NCBI GenBank assembly: GCA_025506515.1 | Contig: CM046442.1 | Coordinates: forward strand, 11,483,154-11,547,153 | Direction of reading: 5' to 3' | Source of the DNA: Flaveria trinervia | Taxonomy: Eukaryota > Streptophyta > Magnoliopsida > Asterales > Asteraceae | Length of the DNA: 64,000 bases | Shown: positions 9,827 to 21,511 of the stretch, one piece after another | How the letters are laid out: the number at the start of each line of letters is the position of its first letter | Position numbering within the stretch: the first letter of the stretch is position 1 | Made by a program: the position numbers and the translations under genes | Notes under the pieces: generated by a model | The model's database searches: none | The model's input: only the letters and a program-made list of their open reading frames with translations | What the model was told of the DNA's origin: nothing

Positions 9827-10871
9827 ATATGTGCGCAAAGTTTTAAGCTTTAGATGTGTTTACTTGTTTATTTTAAAAAATAAAAATCCAAAATATTTTT
9901 TTTCTATTTTTTGCTTTATGTCTTTTGTTCCTTGTTACCTTGGGTATTCTAGTTTGCTTGTGTAGATTTATTCTTTGCAAGCTTAATAGTATATCAAGAA
10001 TTTTTATTTGGTATGAATTGGGATAATGATTTTTGTGAGTGTTGCTGAGCCTCTTTCATGAGTTGCTAGATCGTCAAGTGTTTCCTATAAAAGTCAAAGC
10101 TTAGATGAAACATTAAGAGGAAAAGTGTATTAATAGAAACAAAGAATATAAGAAGGTGGATTATGAAGAATTAGATGATACTTCATCATCGTATCAATAT
10201 TACGAGCCACATCCACCAATTATCGAGGATATTATCAGCATGAGGTGAACAACTTTAGGAAAAGCTGGGATTATAACAACTATGAATCTGAAATGGCACA
10301 AAGATCAAGTTACCTAGTAGAGTATAACAACTATAATCATGAATACTTACAACCAATATTCATGGATCTTAAGAGGGATAACCAAGGGGATTGTTGTGGA
10401 TACTCGAGTCAATCAAATTTTACCCAAGGATATGATCACAATCAATGCTACCTTCCTAATCACCTACAAGAAAATGTTGCAATCCAAGACGTCGAGCAAC
10501 TTGAAAATACTTATCAATCTAAGGAGGAGGAAACTATTGCTCAACTGAAGTTTATATTGACCGAGATTGATAAGTTGTTATCACAACATCATCTTTCAGA
10601 TCGGCAACAATTTGACTACTTAACTATCGAGCGTGATGTATTATTGTTGAAAATAGAATTAGAAGAGTCAATCTCACCATCTTTTTAAAATCAAGGATGA
10701 GGTCGTGGAGATTAATACCACACAAATTCCTCTATTTGTTGAAGAGCCATGTGCAGAACCAAGTTTTAGAAAATACAATTTAACTCTTAACTTTATGAAA
10801 TTTATAATTATTCTATATATGAAAAAAGCAAGCTCATCTACAGTTGTTTTAGTTGTGTTTCAGGTTTGACC
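9827..10871 (+). mobile_element. Internal sequence of Athila-like element, truncated
   Basis: The region after the PBS is AT-rich and, apart from the 147-aa frame, non-coding. It ends at the left edge of the G1 LTR (10872). The rest of the element is not found on the far side of G1, consistent with the deletion inferred at 26053-26055 having removed intervening DNA. Confidence 0.5.
10245..10688 (+). CDS. Hypothetical 147-aa ORF in Athila-like internal region
   Basis: I do not recognise this protein. The frame is 147 codons, beginning MNNFRKSWDYNNYESEM. The N-terminal half is rich in Asn, Tyr, Gln and Ser. The C-terminal half (about residues 85-145) is acidic and leucine-rich, with a spacing that could form a coiled coil (LKFILTEIDKLL, DVLLLKIELEES). 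It lies 419 bp after the PBS-like site, where Athila-like elements normally begin gag, but no capsid or zinc-knuckle motif is visible. The internal sequence is cut at 10871 by G1. It could be the start of a diverged gag, a non-autonomous element's filler ORF or a chance frame. A shorter overlapping frame at 10339-10548 looks like a shadow. Confidence 0.35.
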   Translation: MNNFRKSWDYNNYESEMAQRSSYLVEYNNYNHEYLQPIFMDLKRDNQGDCCGYSSQSNFTQGYDHNQCYLPNHLQENVAIQDVEQLENTYQSKEEETIAQLKFILTEIDKLLSQHHLSDRQQFDYLTIERDVLLLKIELEESISPSF

Positions 10872-11263
10872 TGTAAGACCCCGTTCCCAGGACGCTTACA
10901 GTTGGTAAATCATTGCACATAAAACATACATTTTCATTTCTCTTACATAAATATTGCAACGGAAACATTCAAAAATGACATCTCATTTTATTATAAAAAC
11001 TTTTGCGAAATAATACATCGTTAATTAGTTACAAAATACATTGTTGCATTACAACATATCAAAGTCAACGTTACTGAGTGAGTTCTAGTTTTATAATAAA
11101 ACATACTTTTCTTTCGTTAAAAACTATTCTTTACTTTCGTGCGATCATACATCATACATACACAGATAAAATCATTATTATCTTCTTTAATCTTTCATGC
11201 TTTCATTCTTTCATCATTACCTCTTTCCTTTCCTTCAACCATAAACTTTACCCAGCTATTCCT

Positions 11264-11546
11264 GGTACTGGACCTAGGTCTATCATAGACCAGCTATAAC
11301 GGCACGTCACACCTCTGGTCACAGTTTCTAGGGTAAAGATTAAGTTCACAATACCCTGCTAAAACTGGTGCTGGACCTAGTTCTATCATAGACCAGCTAT
11401 AACGGTCCTTCGCACCTCTGATTACAGCACCTAGGGTAGAGTTAGGTGTACCATTGCTTTATACAATACCCAACTATTCCTGGTACTGGACCTAGGCCTA
11501 TCATAGACCAGCTATAATGGTGCATCGCACCTCTGGTCACAGTACC
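11264..11546 (-). repeat. Three tandem stem-loop modules in G1 LTR
   Basis: Three ~110-bp units each contain an inner hairpin of the form GGTCTA-TCA-TAGACC. Units 2 and 3 are closed by outer arms: GGTGCTG/CAGCACC at 11367 and 11425, and GGTACTG/CAGTACC at 11483 and 11540. Unit 1 keeps GGTACTG at 11264, but its partner has decayed to CAGTTTC. The A-T to G-C swap between units 2 and 3 keeps the pairing. The same modules occur at 18444-18726 in the 5' LTR. Confidence 0.75.
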
Positions 11547-12054
11547 TAGGGTATGCAACAATGGGGCTATACAAATGGTCAGTCACAAAGAAAGACCCCG
11601 ATGTGCATCCTCCCGAGGTAGCGAACCCGCACACCGTTGGGCTAACACCTTTTAATGGCATGTCCCGACATACAATGCTTGCAAGACTTTCTTTACTTTC
11701 ATCATTCATTAATGCATGCATTCTTAATTCATGTTCCTCTTTTCTTTATCTTTCACTTTATGTTACATAATACTTTCACTTCATTCATTAACATAACACG
11801 TAAAGCCACATGAAAGATAAACATACATCATAATAAGGAACATATCATACACAATCATCAACATCATACATGACAACATCATACATACGTAACATGCATA
11901 CCCATGCAACATCATCATCATGCCCACATGCTCTCTAAGGCCTCAACAGTCATCTTACATGAACTTACAGAAACCTTTACGTCAAAACTACATCTGCACT
12001 TTCCCCCGAAAGTCAGAAGTTAAACTACAATTTTCCTCGGTGCAACAGCCCTAT

Positions 12055-12325
12055 TCAGGCGTATGGACACCCTTCAGTCGCATGACCTCCATGCGACTGA
12101 ACATCATGCGAACGAACCAATGGGGATGAACACTCATGCGAATGAACACCCAATCGTGCGAAAAAACTAGTGCGGATGGAACTAATGCGGATGAGCATTT
12201 ATGCGACTGGGCTCACAGTCGTGCGAATGAACCCCAATCATGCTAATGAATTCCAATCGTGAGAATGAACCCTCAATCGCACCTCAATCGGACGTATGGC
12301 CTCCATTTGGTCGCCTAGCCTAGCT
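12055..12325 (-). repeat. Subtype A short-motif array in G1 LTR
   Basis: A run of degenerate words, ATGCGACTGAAC, CATGCGAATGAAC, CAATCGTGCGAA and TGCGGATGAGC, at irregular 15-25 bp spacing. Counterparts are at 19240-19510, 20760-21050 and, in reverse, 50868-51175. No coding frame is shared. The array lies inside the interval between the predicted donor and acceptor. Confidence 0.75.
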
Positions 12326-12894
12326 GGTGCAGAATACAGTTCATCCCGAACCCAATCTGCCATTTTCGACCTTCAAGCTCATCTAAACCCATTCTAATCC
12401 CAAATCAACCATCCTAAATCTTAGGAATGCATACCACAACACCATTCAAGCACACACAAGCTCAAACACAAGACCCAAATGAATCATACACATACACGTA
12501 CATACACAAACGGGTCAACACACACACGATCTTCAAAAGCTGATTTTCAGATGTGCTCCAGCCCTAAATCATTCAAAAACGTGTAAAAGAGGGGTCCTAG
12601 AACTCATACAAATGACCACAATGAGAAGATCTTCGATTTCACTCGCTTCTCAACGATTTTGTTCACTTGAACCAACTCGAACCAACTTTTCTCCCTTTTT
12701 CTCTTCTTTCTCTCTTATCCTCTTTTATTGGCTGGAAATGTGGGTGTGGGGAGAGGGTAATGGCTGCCCTCTCCCTACAAATATCACCACATACCCAACT
12801 TTCTCTCGTTGGCGAGTTTGGTCCCTCGACTTTGGACTTTATTTCTTTTTCTTCATTCGTCGGCTTAAAAATAAATAAATAACCGGGTGTTACA

Positions 12895-12909
12895 AGTCCA
12901 CCCCCCTTA
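12895..12909 (-). other. G1 polypurine tract
   Basis: On the minus strand TAAGGGGGGTGGACT immediately precedes the 3' LTR. It primes second-strand synthesis. The same tract is next to the G2 (21622) and G3 (47691) 3' LTRs. Confidence 0.85.
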
Positions 12910-12933
12910 AATAGGTTTCGTCCCTGAAACCTG

Positions 12934-14272
12934 TTATTCCTCGAACAAACGTGGATAATGCTGTCTCATTTCTTCCTCCGTCTCCCACGTTGACTCAGAT
13001 CCCTTCCTGTGCTTCCACTGTACACGCACAAGAGGAACCACTTTTTTTCTTAGCCTTTTCTCTTTTCAATCGATGATTGCCACTAGTTGCTCCACATAAT
13101 TGAGCCATCCATCTACTTCGATATCTTCCAATGGAACACTCATATCTTTGTCTGCCAAGCACTTCCTTAGATGAGATACGTGGAATGCCGGGTAAATTTC
13201 ACTTAACTCATCTGGTAATTCCAATCTATAGGCCACCTTTCCTACTCGAGCGATAATTCGGAAAGGGCCTATGCATCTCGGGCTCAACGTGTCCTACTTT
13301 CGGAAACGAATGATACCCTTCCAAGGTGAGACCTTCAACATAACCCGGACACCCACCTGGAACTCAATCGGTCTGCGTCGTTTTCGGCATACAACTTCTG
13401 TCTATCTTTGGCTGCCTCATGAAGGCCTTGATCTTTTCGAGCTTTTTAGTTGTAGCCTCGATCACCTTAACACTCCCCAGTTCTTTCTGACCAATATCAC
13501 CCCCAACAAACGGGTGTTCTGCATCTCCTACCGTATAGCATCTCATAAGTTCGCATACCAATGCTGGCATGATAACTGTTGTTGTATGAGAATTCAGCTA
13601 ACGGTAAGTGGTCATCCCAACTCCCCCAAAATCAATCACACATGCCTGAAGCATGTCTTCCAATTTCTGAATGGTCCTTTCTGACGGACCATCAGTTTGG
13701 GGATGATAAGCCGTGCTAATATTTAACCTCGTCCCTATAGCGTCATGGAATTTCCTCCAGAATTTGGATGTAAACCGGGTGTCACGATCAGACACAATGG
13801 ACACTGGTACACCGTGACGAGTTATAGTCTCTTTGATGAAGAGATCCGCTAACCTCTCAGATGAATATGTCTTGCGGATCGGTAGGAAGTGAGCACTCTT
13901 CGTCAAACGGTCCACAATCACCCATATGGCATCATACCCTTTCAGAGTACGCAACAACTTTGTAATAAAATCCATGGTGATGTGCTCCCACTTCCATTCC
14001 GGTATATCCAAAGGTTGGATCCTTCCATACAGCTTTTGATGCTTGGCCTTCACTTGTAGACAAGTAAGGCACTTACTCACATACTCCACTACGTCACGCT
14101 GCATACCCAGCCACCAATAATCCTTCATCATGTCTTGATACATCTTTGTGGCACCTGGATGAATGGAGTATCGAGTCTTGTGAGCCTCAACCAAAATCTT
14201 CATTCGTAGATCCCCAAAACGAGGAATCCACACCCGTCCAAATCGGGTTTTAACACCAAGTGTGTTTTCACC
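12934..14272 (-). pseudogene. G1 integrase and chromodomain tail, broken
   Basis: The Ty3/gypsy integrase inserts element cDNA into chromosomes. Visible from the minus strand: zinc-binding region with HKTRYSIHPG and CLTCLQVK; core with ITMDF, SDRDTRFTS and ERTIQ, so the DDE acidic residues are present; the GPF/Y-like region (PRCIGPFRI, RLELPDEL, FHVSHLRKC); and a chromodomain-type tail (PLVRVQWKHRKGSESTWE) ending at a TAA at 12934-12936. Frames change at about 13600, 13570 and 13290. A Gly-to-Pro-like change is seen in the TDGPSER segment. The chromodomain tail of plant chromoviruses is thought to target integration to chromatin. Frameshifts make this copy non-functional. Confidence 0.85.
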
Positions 14273-15646
14273 TTATTCCCCAACCAGACCTCTCAACCTT
14301 TCAGAGTTAAGATGATCTTCTTTCAATGTCTCATCTTGAAACTCTTTGACTTGCTTTATCACATCAGAGGTCATGAGTAGCTGATATGCTTTCACCCGAA
14401 TTGGCTCGGGCCTCTCCTTTCGGCTAAGTGCATTAGCCACCACATTGGCTTTGCCCGGATGGTAATGGATCTCGTAATCATAGTCCTTTATAAGTGATAA
14501 CCATCTTCTTTGCCTCATGTTCAGATCTTTTTGCTCAAAGAAGTACTTCAAGCTCTTGTGGTCAATGAAAATGGTGCACTTCGTCCCGTACAGATAGTGC
14601 CTCCAAATCTTTAGTGCAAAGACCACGGCTGCTAGCTCCAAGTCATGAGTAGGGTAGTTGACCTCGTGAACTTTCAACTGTCGGGATGCATAGGATATAA
14701 CATTTCCTCTCTACATTAACATGCACCCCAACCTCGAGTAGGAAGCATCAGAATAAACCACCAGATCTTCACTTCCATCGGGTAATGACAGAACAGGAGC
14801 TTGAGTCAATCTCGCAAATTCTTCAAACGCCTTCTCTTGAGCTTGACCCCATACAACTTGAGTCAATCTCGCAAATTCTTCAAACGCCTTCTCTTGAGCT
14901 TGACCCCATACAAATTTTACATCCTTCCGGGTCAACTTAGTTAGTGGAGAAGCGATCTTAGAAAAGTCATGGATGAATCTTCTGTAGTAGCCCGCCAAAC
15001 CCAAGAAACTACAAATCTCAGATGGCGTCTTTGGAGACTTCTATTGCATCACCGCATCCACCTTTGCCGGGTCCACCATGATCCCATCAGGATTCACCAT
15101 ATGACCCAAGAATTGAACTTCGCGCAACCAGAACGCACACTTGGAGAATTTAGCGTACAACTTCTCCCTCCACAACGTCTCCAACACCTCCGGAATGTGA
15201 CCGGCATGCTTAATCTCCCTCTTTGAATAAATCAGGATATCATCAATAAACACAATCACTGATTTATCCAACATAGGCCGACACACATGGTTCATCAGAT
15301 CCATCAAAGCAGTTGGCGCATTGGTCAAACCAAAAGACATTACAAGAAACTCGTAGTGACCATAATGTGTGCGGAAAGATGTTTTAGGAATGTCCTGCTC
15401 CTTCACCTTCAACTGATGGTAACCAGATCGAAGGTCTATCCTTGAAAACCAACTGGCACCCTGAAGCTGATCGAACAAATCATCGATTCTCCGTAAGGGG
15501 TATCGGTTCTTCACTGTTAACTTATTCAGCTCATGGTAGTCAATGCACATCCTCATACTACCGTATTTCTTCTTTACAAATAGGAATGGAGCACCCCAAG
15601 GAGAGATACTCGGTCTAATGAACCCCGTATCAAGCAGCTCTTGCAA
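14273..15646 (-). pseudogene. G1 reverse transcriptase and RNase H, broken
   Basis: RT copies element RNA into cDNA and RNase H removes the template. RT (15041-15646) shows SPWGAPFLFVKKK, MRMCIDYHELN, the RIDLRSGYHQ fingers/palm motif, SFGLTNAP and the catalytic VIVFIDDIL. It ends in a TAG where relatives have a Trp codon (VMQ then W). The linker and RNase H (14273-15004) show GLAGYYRRFI, VVYSDASYS, FALKIWRHYL, FIDHKSL and MRQRRW. A 57-bp in-frame tandem duplication at 14800-14913 repeats 19 residues of the connection. An inactivating stop and two frame breaks are visible. Confidence 0.9.
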
Positions 15647-16352
15647 CTACTCCATCAACTCTTTCATCTCCGTCGAAGCCAACCTATATGGTGCCTTGGC
15701 AATAGGTTGGGCACCCGGTATCAGGTCAATCTGAAACTCAATCTCTCTGTCAGGTGGCACTCCTGGTAAGTCTTCTGGGAACACGTCTGGAAAATCACAC
15801 ACAACCAGTACATCGGACAGTTGTGGTGTTGGCGTATTCACATCCTTAACATAAGCCTGGTAGGCGCTACATCCACGCCTCATACACTTCCCTGCCACCG
15901 CCATCGAGATCACTTTCGGGATCATCGTGACCCGATCCCCATAAACAGTTACCGAACTCCCATCAGGCGCTGTCAAGCGAATCATCTTCTTGCAACAAAT
16001 AATGTTTGCCTCGGAGTTCGCCAACCAATCCATCCCAAGAACCAAATCAAAACCACCTAAGGTCATCACGAACGGTCTAACAGGAAACTTATGACCCTCA
16101 AGTTCCACATCACAGTTCTCTATCACCTCAGAAATCCTGGTAGATTTACCTATAGCAGATTCTACATCGAAGGGTGCATCAACACGTCTACTACTAACAA
16201 CCAGCTTAGCATAGAGAGCAGCAGAATTAAAACTTTTACTGGCACCCGCATCAAATAACAAGAAGCTAAAGTTTGGTTCACTAGAAACGTATCGGACATG
16301 ACATCAGGGGCCGTCCTAGCTTCCTCCTGTGTCATAGTGAATGCCCTGGCGC
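15647..16352 (-). pseudogene. G1 aspartic protease region, broken
   Basis: Retropepsin-type segment between the Gag zinc knuckles and RT. The active-site loop reads LFDAGASKSF, where the usual motif in this family (and in the G4 copy at 63660) is DSG; the Ser/Thr-to-Ala change and a frameshift just upstream (about 16260) suggest loss of activity. Downstream are the LGGFDLVLGMDWL flap/hydrophobic motif, KMIRLTAPDGSS, CDFPDVFPEDLPGVPPDREIEF and IDLIPGAQPI, which lead into RT. A TAG follows KELME before the RT frame restarts. Confidence 0.85.
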
Positions 16353-17610
16353 TCACCCTCGGTCGTTCACCTCCGTCTTCTTCATCCTGGAACCCTCGAC
16401 CCTTGGCTTCTTACAATCCCTACTCATGTGACCCTCTTCACCACAGTTAAAGCACCGGACCGTACGACAGTCCTTGGCTATATGCCCCGCCTTCCCACAT
16501 TTGAAGCACCCGTTAAATCCCAACCTACATTCTCCCACATGCTCCCTTCCACACTTGCCATATCTTTTTGACCTTGCACTCGGTGTGGCCACACGGCGGT
16601 CATCCACCCGTGCCTTCTTGCTAATCGTCGAGACATTACCCGGACCAAACCTCTTCCCCTACCAGTTCCGATCACCACCACTCTTCTTGCCACCTTCAGC
16701 CACCACCACCACAGCCCTTTCATCATATAACCTCCCTGACAAATCCACCGTCGACCTAAACGTGCTTGGTCGGGCGGCAATCATGTACCTGTGAATATCC
16801 GCTGGCAAACCTGAATATACCTCTTGATCTTTCGAGATAGAGGTGTCACCTGATTTGGCACCAGACGTGCCATCTTTTTGAATTTGGTGGTGTTGTGTTG
16901 GTGGGTCATGGTTCCCGACTCCAGTTGAAAGAACTCCCTTTCGACCTTATCCATTTCCCGGTGAGGACAAAACTTCTCAATCACCAACTTTTTTAGTTCA
17001 GACCATCTCATTCTCCCAATGGCCCTGCTACCCTCGGCTTGGACTATATTGTCCCACCAGCACAGAGCCGAGTACACAAAGGAATAGGCAGCAAACTTTA
17101 CTTTCTGGTCCTCCCGGCACTCGCGGATATTTAAGACGGCTTCCATTTCTCTCACCCACCAGTGAGCAGCAGCAACAGTGTCGTTTCCATCAAAAGTAGG
17201 GGGTTGCATCGTTGAAATGCCCCATCATTACAGCCTTGTGCCACCTCTGGCACGGGCTCTTCTTCTTCCTCTTCTTCATCACCAGAGAAAAATGTTTCTG
17301 GCTCTGGTTGCTCCCGTCCCCCCGAGGACATGTTTCTCTTCTTTCTTTCCCCTTCTCGTATAGCCTTGATAACTTTAGTCACTACAGACGGTAAGATCGT
17401 CTGCATGACCTGATGAACTTCTTCAACAACAGCCTCCTTTACTCAGGCTCTCAGATTGGCGCTCTCATCGCCACTCTCCGGATGAGGGGTCTCGGGTTTC
17501 TCATGAACCACCTTCTCGACTCTGGGTCTTCCTCTCTTGGGTTGCGGTTCAGCACCAAGCCCATCACGACCACCTCCACGAGAGGCTTTTGAAGATCTAC
17601 CACCGGCCAT
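16353..17610 (-). pseudogene. G1 Gag (capsid and zinc knuckles), broken
   Basis: Gag forms the virus-like particle and binds element RNA. It begins at an ATG at 17610 (MAGGRSSK..), the same start as G4. An acidic N-terminal stretch (GDEEEEEEEPVPE) precedes the retrotransposon-gag capsid fold: WVREMEAVL, ALCWWDNIV, LVIEKFCPHREMDKVEREF, KRYIQ. Then come basic linker and CCHC knuckles, CFKCGKAGHIAKDC and CFNCGEEGHMSRDC, after a partly altered first knuckle (YGKCGREHVGEC). A TGA replaces a serine codon near 17445, and there are frameshifts near 17205 and 16790, so only fragments can be made. Confidence 0.88.
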
Positions 17611-17959
17611 TCACACGCACACTGAAAGATTCAAACACCAACACGATCATTCAAGGGAACAACTCAGTTTATGTCAAGTATAGTAAGTCCCTAATTACAG
17701 TGGCCAGTTGTGATTAGCCACTTACTTTACTCTTCAGACCCCAAGCATTACCTATCCTGACTACATCAGTATTTAAATCTACAAACAACACATAACACAT
17801 CACATGCGCACATAATACCGGTTAAATTTACGAAAATACCTGATGGCACGCAGCTACTCAAATTGGCATCCCTTCCCTTTCCGTCCCATTATCAGTTTAA
17901 GTTAAGGTTTATTTTGAAAATTTACCCATTTCACTTAAACTTTGGCTCTGATACCAACT
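17611..17959 (-). mobile_element. G1 5' untranslated leader and PBS
   Basis: About 350 bp of non-coding leader between the PBS and the gag ATG. The PBS is at 17944-17956 (minus strand TGGTATCAGAGCC, initiator tRNA-Met type), three bases from the 5' LTR end at 17960. The leader is shared with G4 (52219-52551); most of it is absent from the G2/G2b fusion. Confidence 0.8.
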
Positions 17960-19582
17960 TGTAAGGCTCCGTTCCCGGGACGCTTAGAGCTAGTAAATCA
18001 TTGCACATAAAACATACATTTTCATTTCTCTTACATAAATATTGCAATGGAAACATTCAAAAATGACATCTCATTTCAGTATAAAAACTTTTGCGAAATA
18101 ATACATCGTTAATCAGTTACAAAATACATTGTTGCATTACATCACAAAAGCATTAAATAAATGGATGCCATCCCAAAAGAGCTGAGTAGCCACCTCATGC
18201 CATCATCAGCAATCATTACCTGCCAACTGGAAACACATCAAAGTCAGCGTTGCTGAGTGAGTTCTAGTTTTATAATAAAACATACTTTTCTTTTGTTAAA
18301 AACCATTCTTTACTTTCGTGCGATCATACATCATACGTACACATAGATAATTCATTATTATCTTCTTTAATATTTCATGCTTTTATTCTTTCATCATTAC
18401 GTCTTTCCTTTCCTTCAACCATAAACTTTACCCAGCTATTCCTGGTACCAGACCTAGGTCTATCATAGACCAGCTATAACGGCGCGTCGCACCTCTGGTC
18501 ACAGTACCTTGCGTAAAGTTTAGGTGCACAACACCCTGCTATTCATGGTGCTGGACCTAGGTCTTTCATAGACTAGCTATAAGGGTGTTCCGCACCTCTG
18601 ATCATAGCACCTAGGGTAGAGTTAGGTGTACCATTGCTTTATACAATACCCAGCTATTCCTGGTACTGGACCTAGGCCTATCATAGACCAGCTATAATGG
18701 TGCATCGCACCTCTGGTCACAGTACCTAGGGTATGCAACAATGGGGCTATACAAATGGTCAGTCACAAAGAAAGACCCCGATGTGCATCCTCCCGGGGTA
18801 GCGAACCCGCACACCGTTGGGCTAACACCTTTTAATGGCGTGTCCCGACATACAATGCTTGCAAGACTTTATTTACTTTCATCATTCATTAATGCATGCA
18901 TTCTTAATTCATGTTCCTCTTTTCTTTATCTTTCACTTTACGTTACATAATACTTTCACTTCATTCATTAACATAACACGTAAAGCCACATGAAAGATAA
19001 ACATACATCATAATAAGGAACATATCATACACAATCATCAACATCATACAGGACAACATCATACATACGTAACATGCATACCCATGCAACATCATCATCA
19101 TGCCCAACATGCTCTCTAAGGCCTCAACAGTCATCTTACATGAACTTACAGAAACCTTTACGTCAAAACTTACATCTGCACTTTCCCCGAAAGTCAGAAG
19201 TTAAACTACAATTTTCCTCGGGTGCAACAGCCCAATTCGGGCGTATGGACACCCTTCAGTCGCATGACCTCCATGCGACTGAACATCATGCGAGTGAACC
19301 AATGGGGATGAACACTCATGCGAATGAACACCCAATCGTGCGAATGAAACTAGTGCGGATGGAACAAATGCGGATGAGCACTTATGCGACTAGGATCTTA
19401 ATCGTGTGAATGAACCCTAATCGTGCGAATGAATTTCAATCATGCGAATGAACCCTTAATCACACCTCAATCGGTCGTATGTCCTCCATTCGGTCGCCTA
19501 GCCCTAGCTGGTGCAGAACGCATTTCATCTAAAACCCAATCTGTCATTTTCGACCTCCAAGCTCATCTAAACCCATTCTAAC
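17960..19582 (-). mobile_element. G1 5' LTR, outer end lost to G2 insertion
   Basis: Starts at the PBS-proximal TG (17960) and matches the G1 3' LTR for about 1.6 kb, including the stem-loop modules at 18444-18726 and the motif array at 19240-19510. It stops at 19582, where the G2 LTR begins. The remaining ~500 bp (U3) expected beyond G2 is not found. This copy keeps the 110-bp block missing from the 3' LTR. Confidence 0.88.
18444..18726 (-). repeat. Stem-loop modules in G1 5' LTR
   Basis: Three units matching those at 11264-11546. Unit 1 has arms GGTACCA/CAGTACC (partly decayed on the left arm), unit 2 GGTGCTG with TAGCACC, and unit 3 GGTACTG/CAGTACC. The inner hairpin of type GGTCTATCATAGACC is kept in units 1 and 3. 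Confidence 0.7.
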
Positions 19583-19850
19583 TGTAAGGCCCCGTTCCTG
19601 GGACGCTTACAGTTGGATCCTCATCGCACATAAAACATATAATTACATTTGTATTTCATAAAGCATTGCAGCGGAAACATTTAAAAATGACATTTAATTT
19701 CAATATAGTAGCTTTTGCAAGATAATACATCGTTAATCGGTTACAAAATACATTGTTGCATTACATCACAAAAGCGTTATATAAATGGATGCCATCCCAA
19801 AAGAGGTGAGTAGCCACCTCGTGCCATCCTCAGCAATCATTACCTGCCAA

Positions 19851-21334
19851 CTGGAAACACATCAAAGTCACTGTTGCTGAGTGAGTTCTAGTTTTATAAA
19901 ATAAAACATACTCTACTTTCGTTAAAACCATTCTTTTCTTTCATGCGATCATACATCATACGTACACATAGATAATAATTATATTATCTTCATCGTTCAT
20001 TAACTTCCGTTCATTCATCCATCTTACTTCCATTCGTTCGTTCATCATTACATCCTTTCCTTTCGTCATCACTATGAACTTTACCCTTCATGCTCGTGGT
20101 ACTGGACCTAAGCCTATAAAAGACCTTCATCGGTGGTGCTCGGCAGGTATACCTTTGTCATATGCTATGCCTTTCAGTCTCCTGGTACTGGACCTAAGCC
20201 TATAAAAGACCTTCATCGGTGGTGCTCAGCACCAAATGGTCACAGTACCTAGGGCACGCAACAATGGTTCATACATACGGTCAATCACAAAGAAAGACCC
20301 CGATGTGCATCCTCCCGGGGTAGCAAACCCGCACACCGTTGGGCTAACACCTTAGTGGCGTGTCCTGACATACAGTGCTTGCAAGACTTTCATTACTTTC
20401 GTCGTTCATTAATGCATGCATTCTTACTTCATGTTCCTCTTTCATTATCGTTCACTTTACGTTACATAATACTTCATTCATTCGTTAACATGCCACGTAA
20501 AGCCACAGGAAAGATAAACATACATCATAATAAGGAACATAACATACATAGTCATCAGCATCATACAGGGCAACATCATACATACATAAAATACATAATC
20601 ATGCAACATCATCATCATCATGCCCAACATGCTCTCTAAGGCCTCAATCATTATCTTGCATGAACTTACGGGAACCTTTACGTCATAACTTACATCTGCA
20701 GTTTCCCCCGAAAGTTAGAAGTTAAACTACTCTTCTCCTCGGGTGTGACGGTCCCATTTGGGCGTATGGACACCCTTCAGTCACATGGCCTCCATGCTAC
20801 TGAACATCATGCGATTAAACCAATGCGGATGAACACTTATGTGAATGAACATCCAATCGTGCGAATGGACTAATATGGATGGACCTCATGCAAATAGAAC
20901 TAATGCGGATGGGCACTTATGCGACTGGACCCTCAGTCACATGACCTTCATGCGACTGAACCCAATCGTGCAAATGGAATCTTAATCCTGCGAATGAACC
21001 TCAATCGCACCCCTCTCGGCCGTATGGCCTCCATTCGGTCGCCTAGCCCTAGCTGATGCAGAATGCAGTTCATCCCGAACCCAATCTGCCATTTTCGACC
21101 TCCAAGCTCATCTAAACCCATTCTAAGCCCAAATCGACCATCCTAAACCTTAGAGATGCATACACAACACCATTCAAGCACAGACAAGCTCACAAGCAAG
21201 GCTTAAACGTATCATACACACAAATACACATACACAAACAGGTCAAACATGCACACATTCAAAAACCTGATTTTTAGTTGTTTTCCAGCCCCAAATCATT
21301 CAAAAACGTTTAAAGGAGGGGTCCTAGTACTCAC
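19851..21334 (-). other. Predicted leader intron in G2 LTR
   Basis: The minus strand has GTGAGT (21334-21329), the same position as in G3, G4 and G2b, and a GTGTTTCCAG acceptor (ends 19851), followed by TTGGCAGGTAATG shared by all copies. The ~1.5 kb interval includes the motif array and the stem-loop modules. Splicing is an inference from the sites only. Confidence 0.4.
20096..20249 (-). repeat. Two stem-loop modules in G2 LTR
   Basis: Two units share GGTACTGGACCTAAGCC and CCTTCATCGGTGGTGCTC. Unit 2 is closed by GGTACTG (20184-20190) and CAGTACC (20243-20249). Unit 1 lacks a matching closing arm. The inner GGTCTA hairpin has changed to AAGCCTATAAAAGACCTT, still weakly self-complementary. 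Confidence 0.6.
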
Positions 21335-21503
21335 ACAAGTGACCACTACGAGAAGAGCTTCGATTTGACTCGCTTCTCAACGATTTTGACTCACTCGAAC
21401 GAACCCGAACCAACTTTTCTTCCTCTTTTCTTTCTTTCTCTCTTATCCTCTCTTGTTTGGCTGAAATATGAGTATGGGGAGAGGGTAAGGGCTGCCCTCT
21501 CCC

Positions 21504-21511
21504 TTTATATA
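21504..21511 (-). promoter_or_regulatory. TATA box of G2 LTR
   Basis: Minus-strand TATATAAA followed by GGGAGAGGGCAG. The aligned position in G1 and G4 reads GATATTTG and GATATATG, so G2 keeps the best match. It lies about 170 bp upstream of the predicted leader-intron donor. Confidence 0.6.

Larger units (their letters stand above)
10872..12894 (-). mobile_element. G1 3' LTR (chromovirus, subtype A)
   Basis: TG..CA LTR of about 2.0 kb. The minus strand begins TGTAACACCCGG and ends CGGGGTCTTACA. Next to it on the right is the polypurine tract at 12895-12909. Relative to the 5' copy it lacks about 110 bp near 11050, which removes the predicted leader-intron acceptor and the conserved GAGCTGAGTAGCC block. 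It holds three stem-loop modules (11264-11546) and the CGACTG/GCGAATG motif array (12055-12325). The donor site has decayed (ATGAGT instead of GTGAGT near 12608). Confidence 0.9.

Noticed and set aside
11560..11660. tRNA-like boxes in the minus strand of the block conserved among G1, G2, G2b and G3 LTRs (TTAGCCCAACGG and GGGTTCGC)
   Set aside because: The B-box match lacks the invariant GGTTCGA core and the spacing is short; similarity is too weak.
11561..11770. Frame of 69 codons conserved at 18741-18950
   Set aside because: It recurs because both lie in the same LTR; related LTRs (G2, G2b, G3) do not keep the frame.
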